Shown here piece by piece: positions 1-6,403 of a stretch of 8,064 nucleotides of DNA. The stretch comes from an uncultured Clostridia bacterium (GTDB lineage Bacteria; Bacillota; Clostridia; Christensenellales; CAG-138): assembly GCA_934633985.1 (NCBI GenBank), contig CAKTYU010000024.1, positions 1-8,064 on the forward strand. Reading direction: 5' to 3'. Within the stretch, counting starts at the first letter, position 1. The number at the start of each line of letters is the position of its first letter. Both the position numbers and the translations under genes were made by a program. Below the pieces are notes generated by a model, which was not told the origin of the DNA, did not search any database, and saw only the letters and a list, made by a program, of their open reading frames with translations.

Positions 1-338
1 GCATCGAACCAGTCCTTTGCGAAAATGATACGCTCCACGCTGCCCTGCCACACCACGCAGCGCCCCTCCTGAATTGCAGCTTGGTTGAGCCTTCGAGCCT
101 TTTCCACGCTGACGGAGGAATAGTCGATGCCCTTCACGATGCCCTGCGGACATTTTTTCAGCAGCCTTTTCATGTTCGCACCGCCGCCGCAGCCGCAGTC
201 CAGCACCTTGGCGTCCGGCGCAAGCTCTAAAAATTGCAGCCCCCACCGAGCCACGGCGCTGTGCCCGACATTCATCATGGCGACCATAATTTTCCCGCCG
301 AGGCCCACGGGCTTGCGGGTATTTTCAAAGAATGACAT
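1..338 (-). CDS. Class I SAM-dependent methyltransferase, 3' end beyond window
   Basis: This is the N-terminal 112 codons of a methyltransferase that continues past the left edge. The start ATG at 338-336 is chosen because GGAGG lies 6 nt upstream. Motif I of the Rossmann fold is visible as VLDCGCGGG (residues 45-53), followed by the acidic loop VKGIDYS that normally binds the SAM ribose. The first 40 residues, with KPVGLGGK and MMNVGHSAVARWG, resemble the N-terminus of small soluble methyltransferases found beside regulators in Firmicutes. The substrate cannot be told from the sequence. It lies downstream of a tetR-family gene on the same strand, so that regulator may control it. A UbiE-like small-molecule methyltransferase is the most likely class; the missing C-terminus holds the substrate-specific part. 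Confidence 0.85.
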   Translation of the reverse strand, partial: MSFFENTRKPVGLGGKIMVAMMNVGHSAVARWGLQFLELAPDAKVLDCGCGGGANMKRLLKKCPQGIVKGIDYSSVSVEKARRLNQAAIQEGRCVVWQGSVERIIFAKDWFD

Positions 339-421
339 ATCACACCTCCGTTTTTACACACTCGGCTGAAACGATCGTACCAACCGGCATCTCTGTCCCA
401 GAAATTCTTTCGTCCTTTCAT
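275..421 (-). pseudogene. 5' remnant of a second methyltransferase gene
   Basis: A 48-codon frame starts at ATG 421-419 with AAAGGA five nt upstream, so it has a credible translation start. Its first 18 or so residues read MKGRKNFWDRDAGWYDRF. I recognise this as the FWD..A..YD.F opening common to one group of class I methyltransferases. After about residue 21 the similarity stops and the frame runs out-of-frame into the start of the next methyltransferase, ending at TGA 277-275. Family members continue for about 200 residues, so nearly all of the gene including the SAM motif is missing. I infer an internal deletion that joined the 5' end of one methyltransferase to the leader of another. It may persist as a translated leader that couples to the start at 338. 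A short chance ORF is the alternative. Confidence 0.5.
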
Positions 422-446
422 AGCCGTCCTTTTATCTGCGGGAAAT

Positions 447-493
447 AGCTAACCGATGCCTGTGCGGTTTTGCAGTTAGACACAGCTAACCGC
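447..493. repeat. Direct and inverted repeats between tetR and methyltransferase
   Basis: The 9-mer AGCTAACCG occurs at 447-455 and again at 484-492. An inverted pair GTTAG/CTAAC lies at 475-479 and 486-490 with a 6-nt spacer. A second pair GCGGTT/AACCGC lies at 464-469 and 488-493. The element sits upstream of the methyltransferase genes in their reading direction. It could be an operator for the neighbouring TetR protein or an RNA structure. No good -10 hexamer was seen around it. Confidence 0.4.
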
Positions 494-501
494 CTCGCCG
501 T

Positions 502-523
502 GGAAAAGCCGCACTTCTGCGGC
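502..523 (-). terminator. Terminator-like hairpin after the tetR gene
   Basis: GCCGCA (508-513) pairs with TGCGGC (518-523) around a 4-nt loop, 8 nt beyond the tetR stop codon. On the minus strand the stem is followed by TTTTCC, a short U-run. On the plus strand it is followed by ATTTTGTC, so it could work weakly in both directions. The 6-bp stem is short, so read-through into the methyltransferase region is possible. Confidence 0.5.
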
Positions 524-531
524 ATTTTGTC

Positions 532-1110
532 TTATTCAAATAACTCCCTGCAAGCGCCGCATACCAGCGTTTGAAGCGCCTGCGGGTACAGCTCCCCGAT
601 CTGCTCCCTGTGGGAAACCGTCAGGATCAATCCCCGAACCGTGGCGGCGGCAAGAGAAGCGCCGCGCCCCGGCACGAGGTCGTGTTTCTCCAGCAGCTCA
701 CGTATGTGCGCTTCGCCATCGTGATAATGCTCCCTTTTGACGGGTTCCGGAAGCCTTTGCAGGAGCAGCTTCGCGTCGTTTTCAATGAAAACCATATCGC
801 CGGTATCGGAAAGCCGCTTGCAAACGGCAAGAACCGCCTTTGCCGCGCGCTCCGATGGCGGCAAGCCGCCATTTTCGCTCAACGCCCGGTCAGCTACATC
901 GTAAAGCTCCGAGTGGACGCCCTCTAAAACCGCGAAGAAAAGCATTTCCTTGGATTCGTAGAATTTATAAAAGGAGCCCTTGGCGATACCCACGGCCTTC
1001 GTCAACTGATCCACGGAGGTCTTCTTCATTCCTAACGTCACCGCGCAACGTCTCGTTTCCTTCAGCAGCGCCTTGCGAAGCTGTTCGGTTTCGTAATCGG
1101 TAAAAGCCAA
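532..1110 (-). CDS. TetR/AcrR family transcriptional regulator, TTG start
   Basis: A 192-residue repressor-type protein of normal TetR length. The N-terminal helix-turn-helix lies at about residues 28-55, with the hallmark sequence GIAKGSFYKFYESKEMLF that ends the DNA-recognition helix and leads into helix 4. The rest is the helical ligand-binding and dimerisation domain, which is too variable to predict the inducer. A longer frame opens with GTG at 1137, but TTG at 1110-1108 is preferred: a perfect AAGGAGG sits 7 nt before it, and the longer version would place that ribosome site and half the operator inside the coding region. The promoter is overlapped by a perfect inverted repeat, so autorepression is likely. 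The methyltransferase genes downstream are the likely additional target. Confidence 0.9.
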   Translation of the reverse strand: MAFTDYETEQLRKALLKETRRCAVTLGMKKTSVDQLTKAVGIAKGSFYKFYESKEMLFFAVLEGVHSELYDVADRALSENGGLPPSERAAKAVLAVCKRLSDTGDMVFIENDAKLLLQRLPEPVKREHYHDGEAHIRELLEKHDLVPGRGASLAAATVRGLILTVSHREQIGELYPQALQTLVCGACRELFE

Positions 1111-1126
1111 GACTGCGCCTCCTTGA

Positions 1127-1158
1127 AATATGACCACTTTGGTTCTTTAGGTCATATT
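1127..1158. promoter_or_regulatory. Candidate TetR operator, 9-bp perfect inverted repeat
   Basis: AATATGACC at 1127-1135 is repeated in inverse as GGTCATATT at 1150-1158, with a 14-nt spacer. The distal arm overlaps the tetR -10 hexamer, and the proximal arm lies just before the ribosome binding site of tetR. The arms therefore bracket the expected transcription start near 1149. The location is typical of an autorepressor site. The 14-nt spacer is long for a single TetR dimer, so two dimers or an mRNA hairpin are alternatives. Confidence 0.7.
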
Positions 1159-1184
1159 ATACCGTGCTTCCTTCAATTTGGCAA
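1156..1184 (-). promoter_or_regulatory. Sigma-A promoter of the tetR-family gene
   Basis: On the minus strand, -35 TTGCCA (1184-1179) is followed by a 17-nt spacer and -10 TATAAT (1161-1156). The match is 5/6 plus 6/6 with ideal spacing. Transcription should begin near 1149, giving a leader of about 40 nt before the TTG start. Confidence 0.8.
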
Positions 1185-1250
1185 GGGGCAGGATAAATAT
1201 ACTGCGTTAAAAAGCAAAAGACGACGCTTGGGCGGCTATTGCCGCGGAGC

Positions 1251-1297
1251 AAAATAAATCAGGGGCGAAGGTCATTCCCATGAATGCCCCCGCCCCT
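1251..1297 (-). terminator. Intrinsic terminator of the cstA transcript
   Basis: AGGGGCG (1261-1267) pairs with CGCCCCT (1291-1297). An inner stem CATTC/GAATG around CCAT extends the hairpin. On the minus strand it is followed by GATTTATTTT. It lies about 40 nt past the cstA stop codon and separates cstA from the tetR gene. A smaller hairpin, GCGGC/GCCGC at 1232-1245, lies further downstream. Positions 1185-1250 hold nothing else I can support. Confidence 0.7.
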
Positions 1298-1337
1298 TTG
1301 CGTGCTCTATATTATCTTCGACAGCCTATCTTACGGC

Positions 1338-2783
1338 TTACTGCGCTGATTCATAAGGAGTTTCCTGAACAGGCGCGTTGGCGTTTTTGCCCTTGCCCAT
1401 TACGCAGCTCCACAGGAACACCCCAAGGCAGGCCGCGGCGAAAGCGATTCCCACCGGATATGCAACGGAGGTGGGGAGCTTGAAGCCCTCCTGCGCCATC
1501 AGTATATAGGTGCAGGATACGGCGGACATGAAGCTCGCAGGAACCACGGTGATCCAATAGTTCCTCTTCCTGCGGAACAGGTACACGCTGGCCGCCCAGA
1601 GGGCGATCATGGCAAGGGTCTGGTTGGACCAGGAGAAATACCGCCATACGATCTGCACGTCTACCTGTGTCAGCACCGCGCCTACGGCGAGCAGCGGCAC
1701 GGTTAGAAGCAGGCGGTTCTTGACCGGCTTCTGATCGTAGTTAAACCAATCCGCCAGGGTCAGCCTCGCGCTGCGATAGGCGGTATCCGCGGAGGAAACG
1801 GGACAGGCAATAACGCCTATCATGGCGATCACCGCGCCCACGGGGCCAAGCAGGGTAAAGCATATATCGTATACCACTACGGACTGTCCCTGAGAGAGAG
1901 CCTCAGCAAGGCCGCCGGTGCCGTTGTAAAAGGCCACTCCCGCAGCGGCCCATATCAGGGCGATGATGCCCTCTGCCACCATAGCGCCGTAAAATACCTT
2001 TCGTCCTTCCTTTTCCGTCCTGATGCAGCGCGCCATCAGTGGCGACTGAGTGGCGTGGAAGCCGGATATGGCGCCGCAGGCCACTGATACAAACATGATG
2101 GGCCAAATGGGAGTATTAGATGGATGCAGGTTTGTCAGGGTGATCTCGGGGATGTGGTAGCCCTTCAGCAGTATGCCGCCACCCACGCCGAGCGCCATGA
2201 CGATAAGGCATATACCAAATACCGGGTAAATTTTACCAATCACCTTGTCGATGGGTACGAATGTGGCGATGAAGTAATAAATAAGCACCACGACCAGCCA
2301 GAACTTGGTATCCAGCACCTTAGGGGTAAGCATGGCCAGAAGATTGGCGGGGCCGGTAGAGAAGGTAACGCCCACGAGCACCAGCAGCACCACGGAGAAC
2401 ACGCGCATCACCTGAAGCATACCCTTGCCCAGGTAGGTTCCGGTAAGCTCGGAAACGCTGGCGCCCTTATGCCGCATAGACATCATGCCTATCATAAAAT
2501 CGTGGACTGCGCCGGCAAAAATGGTGCCCAATGTGATCCAGAGAAATACGCTGGGGCCCCAACACGCGCCGGCAAGCGCGCCGAATATCGGTCCAAGGCC
2601 TGCGATGTTCAAAAGCTGAATGAGAAAGACCCTCGGCGTGCTCATAGGCACATAGTCCGCGCCGTCCGTCATGGCAAGGGAAGGCGGCGTCCTGTCATCG
2701 GAGCCAAAAACCTTCTCCGCTATTTTCCCATAAGTGAAGAAGCCTACAATCAAAACCACAAGACATACAAAAAAGCTAATCAT
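1338..2783 (-). CDS. cstA: CstA-family (carbon starvation) membrane transporter
   Basis: A polytopic inner-membrane carrier of 481 residues with about 13 hydrophobic segments. Members in E. coli, CstA and BtsT (YjiY), import peptides and pyruvate and are about 700 residues; this is the short form common in Firmicutes. Family signatures are clear: DGADYVPM at 40-47, the glycine-rich IAGLGPIFGAL at 60-70, GAISGFHATQSPLMARC at 237-253, EKEGRKVFYGAMVAEG at 257-272 and PVSSADTAYRSARL at 328-341. The start ATG at 2783 has AAGGGGG upstream. The gene follows a LytS/LytTR pair on the same strand but has its own promoter and a tandem repeat that could bind the LytTR protein. By analogy with E. coli BtsSR-BtsT, pyruvate or peptide uptake is likely; the exact substrate is not visible. 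Confidence 0.93.
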   Translation of the reverse strand: MISFFVCLVVLIVGFFTYGKIAEKVFGSDDRTPPSLAMTDGADYVPMSTPRVFLIQLLNIAGLGPIFGALAGACWGPSVFLWITLGTIFAGAVHDFMIGMMSMRHKGASVSELTGTYLGKGMLQVMRVFSVVLLVLVGVTFSTGPANLLAMLTPKVLDTKFWLVVVLIYYFIATFVPIDKVIGKIYPVFGICLIVMALGVGGGILLKGYHIPEITLTNLHPSNTPIWPIMFVSVACGAISGFHATQSPLMARCIRTEKEGRKVFYGAMVAEGIIALIWAAAGVAFYNGTGGLAEALSQGQSVVVYDICFTLLGPVGAVIAMIGVIACPVSSADTAYRSARLTLADWFNYDQKPVKNRLLLTVPLLAVGAVLTQVDVQIVWRYFSWSNQTLAMIALWAASVYLFRRKRNYWITVVPASFMSAVSCTYILMAQEGFKLPTSVAYPVGIAFAAACLGVFLWSCVMGKGKNANAPVQETPYESAQ

Positions 2784-2855
2784 TCTTTTTTCCCCCTTAT
2801 TTTCTTTTTGTACGGTTCCATCTTCCGTTTATCCGATTGGTTTTGGGTATTTTGT

Positions 2856-2884
2856 ATTATACATAAAAGAAAAGTTAAGGAAAG
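2856..2884 (-). promoter_or_regulatory. cstA promoter with poor -35, activator-type
   Basis: On the minus strand a perfect TATAAT lies at 2861-2856. The hexamer 17 nt further upstream (2884-2879) is CTTTCC, a very poor -35. Start of transcription would be near 2849, leaving a leader of about 65 nt. A good -10 with a bad -35, just downstream of a tandem repeat, is what an activated LytTR promoter would look like. The rest of the leader is A/T-rich with no riboswitch fold that I recognise. Confidence 0.6.
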
Positions 2885-2896
2885 CTTATTTGCGCC

Positions 2897-2932
2897 AAGT
2901 GTATATTGCGCTGTGTAAAGTGTAAAATGCGC
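2897..2932 (-). promoter_or_regulatory. Tandem direct repeat, candidate LytTR operator of cstA
   Basis: Two 15-nt copies lie at 2897-2911 and 2918-2932 and match at 13 of 15 positions, with a period of exactly 21 bp. On the minus strand each copy ends in TACACTT preceded by GCGCA. LytTR-domain regulators bind two direct repeats about two helical turns apart. The BtsR sites of E. coli, as I remember them, share the CACTT core and the 21-bp period. The proximal copy ends 12 bp upstream of the expected -35. Confidence 0.6.
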
Positions 2933-2942
2933 GGCATAAACG

Positions 2943-2967
2943 GAGCCGGCACATCGGCTGCCGGCTC
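2943..2967 (-). terminator. GC-rich hairpin after the response regulator gene
   Basis: GAGCCGGC (2943-2950) pairs perfectly with GCCGGCTC (2960-2967) around a 9-nt loop, 11 nt beyond the response regulator stop codon. On the minus strand it is followed by CGTTTATG, a weak U-run. It probably attenuates rather than fully blocks read-through from the upstream operon into cstA. Confidence 0.5.
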
Positions 2968-2978
2968 AAAGCGTCTCT

Positions 2979-3725
2979 TTAGAAATCCCAAAGCTGACGC
3001 AGGGTTTTTATCTTTTCCCTGCTCACAGGCAGTATGTTTTGCTCATAGCCCTGCATTTTAAGGGCAAATCCATTATTGGCCCAGGGGAGGATCTCGCTTA
3101 TGTAGCTCAGATTGACCAGAAAGCTCTTATGTATCCGGCAAAAGCCGCTGCCGGCGAGCTTCTTTTCGTATTCTCCCAGCAGCGCGTTTTCAACGTAATC
3201 CTTGCGGGTGGTGTGGATAACGCATCCCCGTCCCAGAGTTTCGATATATACGATCTGGTCAATATCCAGCAGCACAATAGTCCTGTTGATATTCACCGGC
3301 AGGCGGCGCGAGGTATGGAGCTGTTCCCTGCCCTGCCGCGTATCCGCTGCTTTAGCAGCCTCGCCCTCCAGATCCCTGCGGCACTTTTCCAGCACGGTAT
3401 GCACCCTCGCCGGATCAAAGGGCTTTAGCAGGTAATTGTTTACCCCCAGCTCAAAGGCCCTTACCCCGTATTGTGAATAGGCCGTGGCAAAGACTATCTG
3501 GGCGGCGGGCAGCAGCTTTCTTGCCGCGGCGGCTAACGTCGTGCCCTCCATATCGTTTAACCCGATATCCACGAACAATATATCAAAGTCATTCTCGCTC
3601 ATCAGCGCAAGCGCGCTGCTTCCGCTGTCCGCCTCTGATATCTCGCTCTCCGGCATCGTATGCAGTATCTGATATATCAATTCGTTTCTGGCGGAGCGCT
3701 CGTCGTCTATCACCGCAATTTTCAT
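2979..3725 (-). CDS. LytTR-family response regulator (LytR/AlgR type)
   Basis: A 248-residue cytoplasmic regulator. The receiver domain (about 1-118) has the acidic pair D7-D8, phospho-acceptor D53 in ILFVDIGLND, T81 with Y83, and K101 in YLLKPF. The LytTR DNA-binding domain (about 143-245) carries IVYIET near its start and CRIHKSFLVNLSYI in its second half. An upstream in-frame ATG at 3770 overlaps the kinase stop as ATGA, but ATG 3725 is preferred. It begins directly at the receiver strand MKIAVIDDE and has GGGGGAG 7 nt upstream, while the extra 15 residues look like leader. It is the partner of the adjacent LytS-type kinase; the likely target is cstA through the tandem repeat at 2897-2932. 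Confidence 0.93.
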   Translation of the reverse strand: MKIAVIDDERSARNELIYQILHTMPESEISEADSGSSALALMSENDFDILFVDIGLNDMEGTTLAAAARKLLPAAQIVFATAYSQYGVRAFELGVNNYLLKPFDPARVHTVLEKCRRDLEGEAAKAADTRQGREQLHTSRRLPVNINRTIVLLDIDQIVYIETLGRGCVIHTTRKDYVENALLGEYEKKLAGSGFCRIHKSFLVNLSYISEILPWANNGFALKMQGYEQNILPVSREKIKTLRQLWDF

Positions 3726-3766
3726 ACGCTTTCTCCCCCGTTCATCCTTCATACCCATGCTTTGCC

Positions 3767-5503
3767 TCAAACCGCCCGTCCCTGCGCCGAAATCGCCGCA
3801 GGCTCCCCAAGATCCTCGATCTTCCCCAAGGGGATGCGAAAAGCCACCCGGGAGCCATGTTCTGTAACGGTGATCTGCAATCCCCCTTCCTCTCCGTAAA
3901 GGCTTTGCAGCCGCTTATGCACATTGAGCAGGCCAACGCCCTTGCCTTGCCCTGCCTTTAAGCTCCGCACCACCTCGTCGGGTATGCCGGAGCCGTGATC
4001 CGTCACGGCGATGACCGCCGCATCCTCCTTTGTCTCCGCGCTGATGTTTATAATGCGAAAGCCCCTTTTATCCACGCCATAGCGCACCGCGTTTTCCACA
4101 AGAGGCTGCAGGATAAAAGAGGGCAGGACGCAATCCAGCTCCTCCTCGATATCAAATTCCACAGCCAGCTTTTCTTCAAAGCGGGCCTGCTCCAGCTTGA
4201 GATAGTTCATTACCTGATACAGCTCTGTGGAAAGGCGTATCATGTATTGTTCATTCTCCAGGGTCTGCCGATAGTATAAGGACAGGGTCAAAAGCAGCTC
4301 TCTGGCTCTGTCCGGGTTTTCGCGGCACACGCTGGATATGGTGTTCAATATGTTGTACAAAAAATGCGGGTTGACCTGATTTTGCAGGGCCCTAAGCTCG
4401 GCCCGCTTTCTCAGCCGCCTCTGATAATCCAGATCCGAAAGCTCAAGCTGGGTAGAAAAAAGCCGGGCCAGCTCCGTGACGATTATCAGGTGGGGTTTAT
4501 AGCCATGCCAGCGCTTTTTCACGATGATAGCCAGCGAGCCCACCACCTTGTCCTGCTCCACGAGCGGCGCGGCGATCACCACATTACCCTCCAGCGCCGG
4601 ACAAAAGAGCTCCCGCTGATCGCCTTGGGCGGTATATATCTCCATCAGCGCATTTCCCGTCCGGATCGAGTCGGGTATGGGCGCGATGAGCGGGCAATGC
4701 TCGAGCGCCTCAAATTCGCCCCCTCCGCCGACCTTTGCCAGCACCTCCTTAGCGTCAGTTATCATGACCGCCTCGCAGTCGGTGGAGCGGTGGATTATCC
4801 TCACCGCCTCCGCCATATCCTCCCTGCTGTGCAGTCCGTTTCTTAAATGTGGCAGGCTTTTTTCCGCAATGGCAAGGGCTATCCTCATTTTCTCACCGTA
4901 CAGGCTTTCCTCCACCAGAAAAATACGGTTGAAGACCCCGATAAATACCATCATGCCAAAGGAATTCATCAGTATCATGGGAAGGGCTATCTTCTCCACC
5001 AGCGCGATCGCCGCCGAGTATGGCTTCGCCACCAAAAGGATAATGGCCATCTGCCCCATCTCAGCCGCCGCCGTGAGCAAAAACAGCTCCCCGCCACCGA
5101 TTTCCCCCGCCTTGAATTTACGGGAAAACGCAGCCCCTATGGCGCCCTCCATCATGGTAGACAGGGCGCAGCTTACCGCAGTAAAGCCGCCGATGTCGAA
5201 AAGATACCGATGGATCCCGCCGATCAGGGCGGCCCCGACGCCCACGTACGGGCCGCCCAAAAGCCCTGCAGCCATCACGCCGATGACGCGGGTATTGACG
5301 ATTGCGCCTTGAATAGGCACCCCGATATAGGTGGAGCAAATGCTGACCATGCCAAAAATCAGGGAAAGCCAGAGCCGGCTGCGGAAGGTCTGCTTTTCCT
5401 CCAGCAGGAGGGCCCTCACCGGGGGCAGGTTGGTCAGCATGGTAGCGATCAGAACGAGAAGCCCTATATTGAGAAGCAGATTAAAAAGCATGCTGTCCGC
5501 CAT
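3767..5503 (-). CDS. LytS-type sensor histidine kinase (5TM-LYT, GAF-like, HisKA/HATPase)
   Basis: A 578-residue membrane kinase. Residues 5-195 form the 5TMR-LYT sensor, recognised by NTRVIGVMAAGLLGGP (70-85) and GGIHRYLF (95-102). A GAF-like cytoplasmic region spans about 225-350. The His_kinase domain has phospho-acceptor H380 in NPHFLYN, the N-box QPLVENAVRYG (466-476), and an ATP lid with TDHGSGIP (501-508) and GKGVGLLNV (520-528). All catalytic motifs are intact. This architecture is shared by LytS and by E. coli BtsS (YehU), which responds to pyruvate. The start ATG overlaps the stop of the small upstream gene as TAATG and has only a weak ribosome site, which points to translational coupling. 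The signal sensed is unknown; the neighbouring cstA suggests pyruvate or a related nutrient. Confidence 0.93.
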   Translation of the reverse strand: MADSMLFNLLLNIGLLVLIATMLTNLPPVRALLLEEKQTFRSRLWLSLIFGMVSICSTYIGVPIQGAIVNTRVIGVMAAGLLGGPYVGVGAALIGGIHRYLFDIGGFTAVSCALSTMMEGAIGAAFSRKFKAGEIGGGELFLLTAAAEMGQMAIILLVAKPYSAAIALVEKIALPMILMNSFGMMVFIGVFNRIFLVEESLYGEKMRIALAIAEKSLPHLRNGLHSREDMAEAVRIIHRSTDCEAVMITDAKEVLAKVGGGGEFEALEHCPLIAPIPDSIRTGNALMEIYTAQGDQRELFCPALEGNVVIAAPLVEQDKVVGSLAIIVKKRWHGYKPHLIIVTELARLFSTQLELSDLDYQRRLRKRAELRALQNQVNPHFLYNILNTISSVCRENPDRARELLLTLSLYYRQTLENEQYMIRLSTELYQVMNYLKLEQARFEEKLAVEFDIEEELDCVLPSFILQPLVENAVRYGVDKRGFRIINISAETKEDAAVIAVTDHGSGIPDEVVRSLKAGQGKGVGLLNVHKRLQSLYGEEGGLQITVTEHGSRVAFRIPLGKIEDLGEPAAISAQGRAV

Positions 5504-5751
5504 TATCCGTTCTCATCGGGCAGCTCCGGCCCTTCCTTGGCTTTCTCCGTCGCGCCCGCCTGTTCCTTAGGCGTCCCATCGCAATTCCTGCCCATCCTGC
5601 AATAATGGGGACAGCCGCCGCAGAGCTTGCCGCCCGCCTTCGCTCCCTTTTTTCGGGAATCCTCGATGAGCCAGTAGGCTCCCCCTATCAAGGCAAGCAC
5701 CGCTATCATCACGGCCCAGTCTACCGGGGTCATATTTGCAAATACGCTCAT
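5503..5751 (-). CDS. Small Cys-rich membrane protein, FeoB-associated-like
   Basis: An 82-residue peptide with one N-terminal membrane helix (about residues 11-29), a basic stretch KKGAKAGGK, and then a cysteine cluster CGGCPHYC with a further Cys at 57 (C44, C47, C51, C57). The hydrophilic tail is rich in Glu and Pro. This layout matches the FeoB-associated Cys-rich membrane proteins, which usually sit beside the ferrous iron transporter; the assignment is from layout, not strong identity. No feoB is present here. It lies 8 nt after ferritin and overlaps the kinase start by one base, so it is surely co-transcribed. The cysteines could bind iron or another metal, or sense redox. A role as accessory to the LytS kinase is also possible. 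Confidence 0.75.
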   Translation of the reverse strand: MSVFANMTPVDWAVMIAVLALIGGAYWLIEDSRKKGAKAGGKLCGGCPHYCRMGRNCDGTPKEQAGATEKAKEGPELPDENG

Positions 5752-5759
5752 CTTCTCTT

Positions 5760-6269
5760 TTACAGTACCAGCGAGGGCGCGGCGTATACCCGTGCCTTAA
5801 GCTCGGTGTTGAGCATGTACAGCCCCTTGCTGTCGCCGCCAAATAGCTCCATCTTGGTGATGAGGTCGGCGGCGTTCTTCTCCTCCTCGCCCTGCTCCTT
5901 AATGAACCAGTCCAGCATCTGCATGGCGCGGAAGTCCCTGGCCTCGTATGCGGCGGCGTAGATGGCATCGATGCTTGCGGTGACGAGCTTCTCATGCGCC
6001 AGCGCCTTTTTAAGCGGGGTCATGTGGTCTCCCCTGTCCCATTCCGGCCTTGCGATAGCCTCAAAGGTGACGCTCTCGCTGTTGTTCTGCAAATACTGAT
6101 AGAACAGCATGGCGTGATCCCGCTCCTCCTGCGCCTGCACCCGGTACCAGTTCTCAAAGCCGTCTAAGCCTACTGAGGCGTAGTAGTTGGCAAAGTCCAG
6201 ATACAGATAGGCGGAGTAGAACTCCTTGTTGATCTGCTCATTGAGCAATTTCGATACGTTTGCGTTCAT
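5760..6269 (-). CDS. ftnA: Non-heme bacterial ferritin, iron storage
   Basis: A 169-residue ferritin that should assemble into a 24-subunit cytoplasmic shell and oxidise ferrous iron for storage. The ferroxidase set is complete: E16, E49 with H52 in EERDHAM, E93 in HEKLV, and Q126 with E129 in IKEQGEEE. These match the E. coli FtnA ligands with a shift of one residue. There is no haem-ligand methionine pattern that would call it bacterioferritin. The start ATG at 6269 is preceded by AAGGAGG with a 6-nt gap. It is the first gene of a minus-strand run that continues through a Cys-rich peptide into a two-component system. Its promoter carries a Fur/PerR-like box. Confidence 0.95.
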   Translation of the reverse strand: MNANVSKLLNEQINKEFYSAYLYLDFANYYASVGLDGFENWYRVQAQEERDHAMLFYQYLQNNSESVTFEAIARPEWDRGDHMTPLKKALAHEKLVTASIDAIYAAAYEARDFRAMQMLDWFIKEQGEEEKNAADLITKMELFGGDSKGLYMLNTELKARVYAAPSLVL

Positions 6270-6321
6270 TGTTTTCCTCCTTCAAGTGCATATTTAGACA
6301 TACTGCATTCTGTTAAAACTA

Positions 6322-6336
6322 TGAGAATGATTCTTA
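6322..6336. promoter_or_regulatory. Fur/PerR-like box over the ferritin start region
   Basis: The 15-mer TGAGAATGATTCTTA has the 7-1-7 form of Fur-family boxes, with a perfect inner dyad AGAAT-G-ATTCT and 6 of 7 symmetric arm positions. It lies at about +6 to +20 of the predicted ferritin transcript, a blocking position. TGA at the left end favours Fur; ferritins in Firmicutes are also known PerR targets, and the box alone cannot decide. Confidence 0.7.
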
Positions 6337-6347
6337 TTCTTGTATTT

Positions 6348-6375
6348 ATTATACGTATATTCTGCTTTTTGTCAA
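6348..6375 (-). promoter_or_regulatory. Consensus promoter of the ferritin operon
   Basis: On the minus strand, TTGACA (6375-6370), a 16-nt spacer and TATAAT (6353-6348) form a perfect consensus promoter. Transcription should start near 6341, giving a leader of about 70 nt. I see no other convincing promoter before the kinase or regulator genes, so this one may drive all four. Confidence 0.85.
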
Positions 6376-6403
6376 CAGCTATGAAGGGCTTGCACTGAAA
6401 AAT

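Noticed and set aside
571..927. Plus-strand frame of 118 codons opposite the tetR gene
   Set aside because: Antisense to an intact TetR protein and without a ribosome site or recognisable domain.
2784..2855. Riboswitch in the cstA leader
   Set aside because: The leader is short and A/T-rich, with no conserved core or stable stem that I could identify.
2124..2918. Long plus-strand frame of 264 codons opposite cstA
   Set aside because: Antisense shadow of a clear transporter gene. The product is rich in His, Gln and Arg with no domain, and it has no ribosome site.
3768..3770. ATGA overlap start for the response regulator
   Set aside because: Possible, but the internal ATG at 3725 has a better ribosome site and begins exactly at the receiver domain.
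4847..5605. Plus-strand frame of 252 codons opposite the kinase gene
   Set aside because: Lies against the 5TM-LYT coding region and the Cys-rich gene. Composition is typical of an antisense shadow, and no motif was seen.
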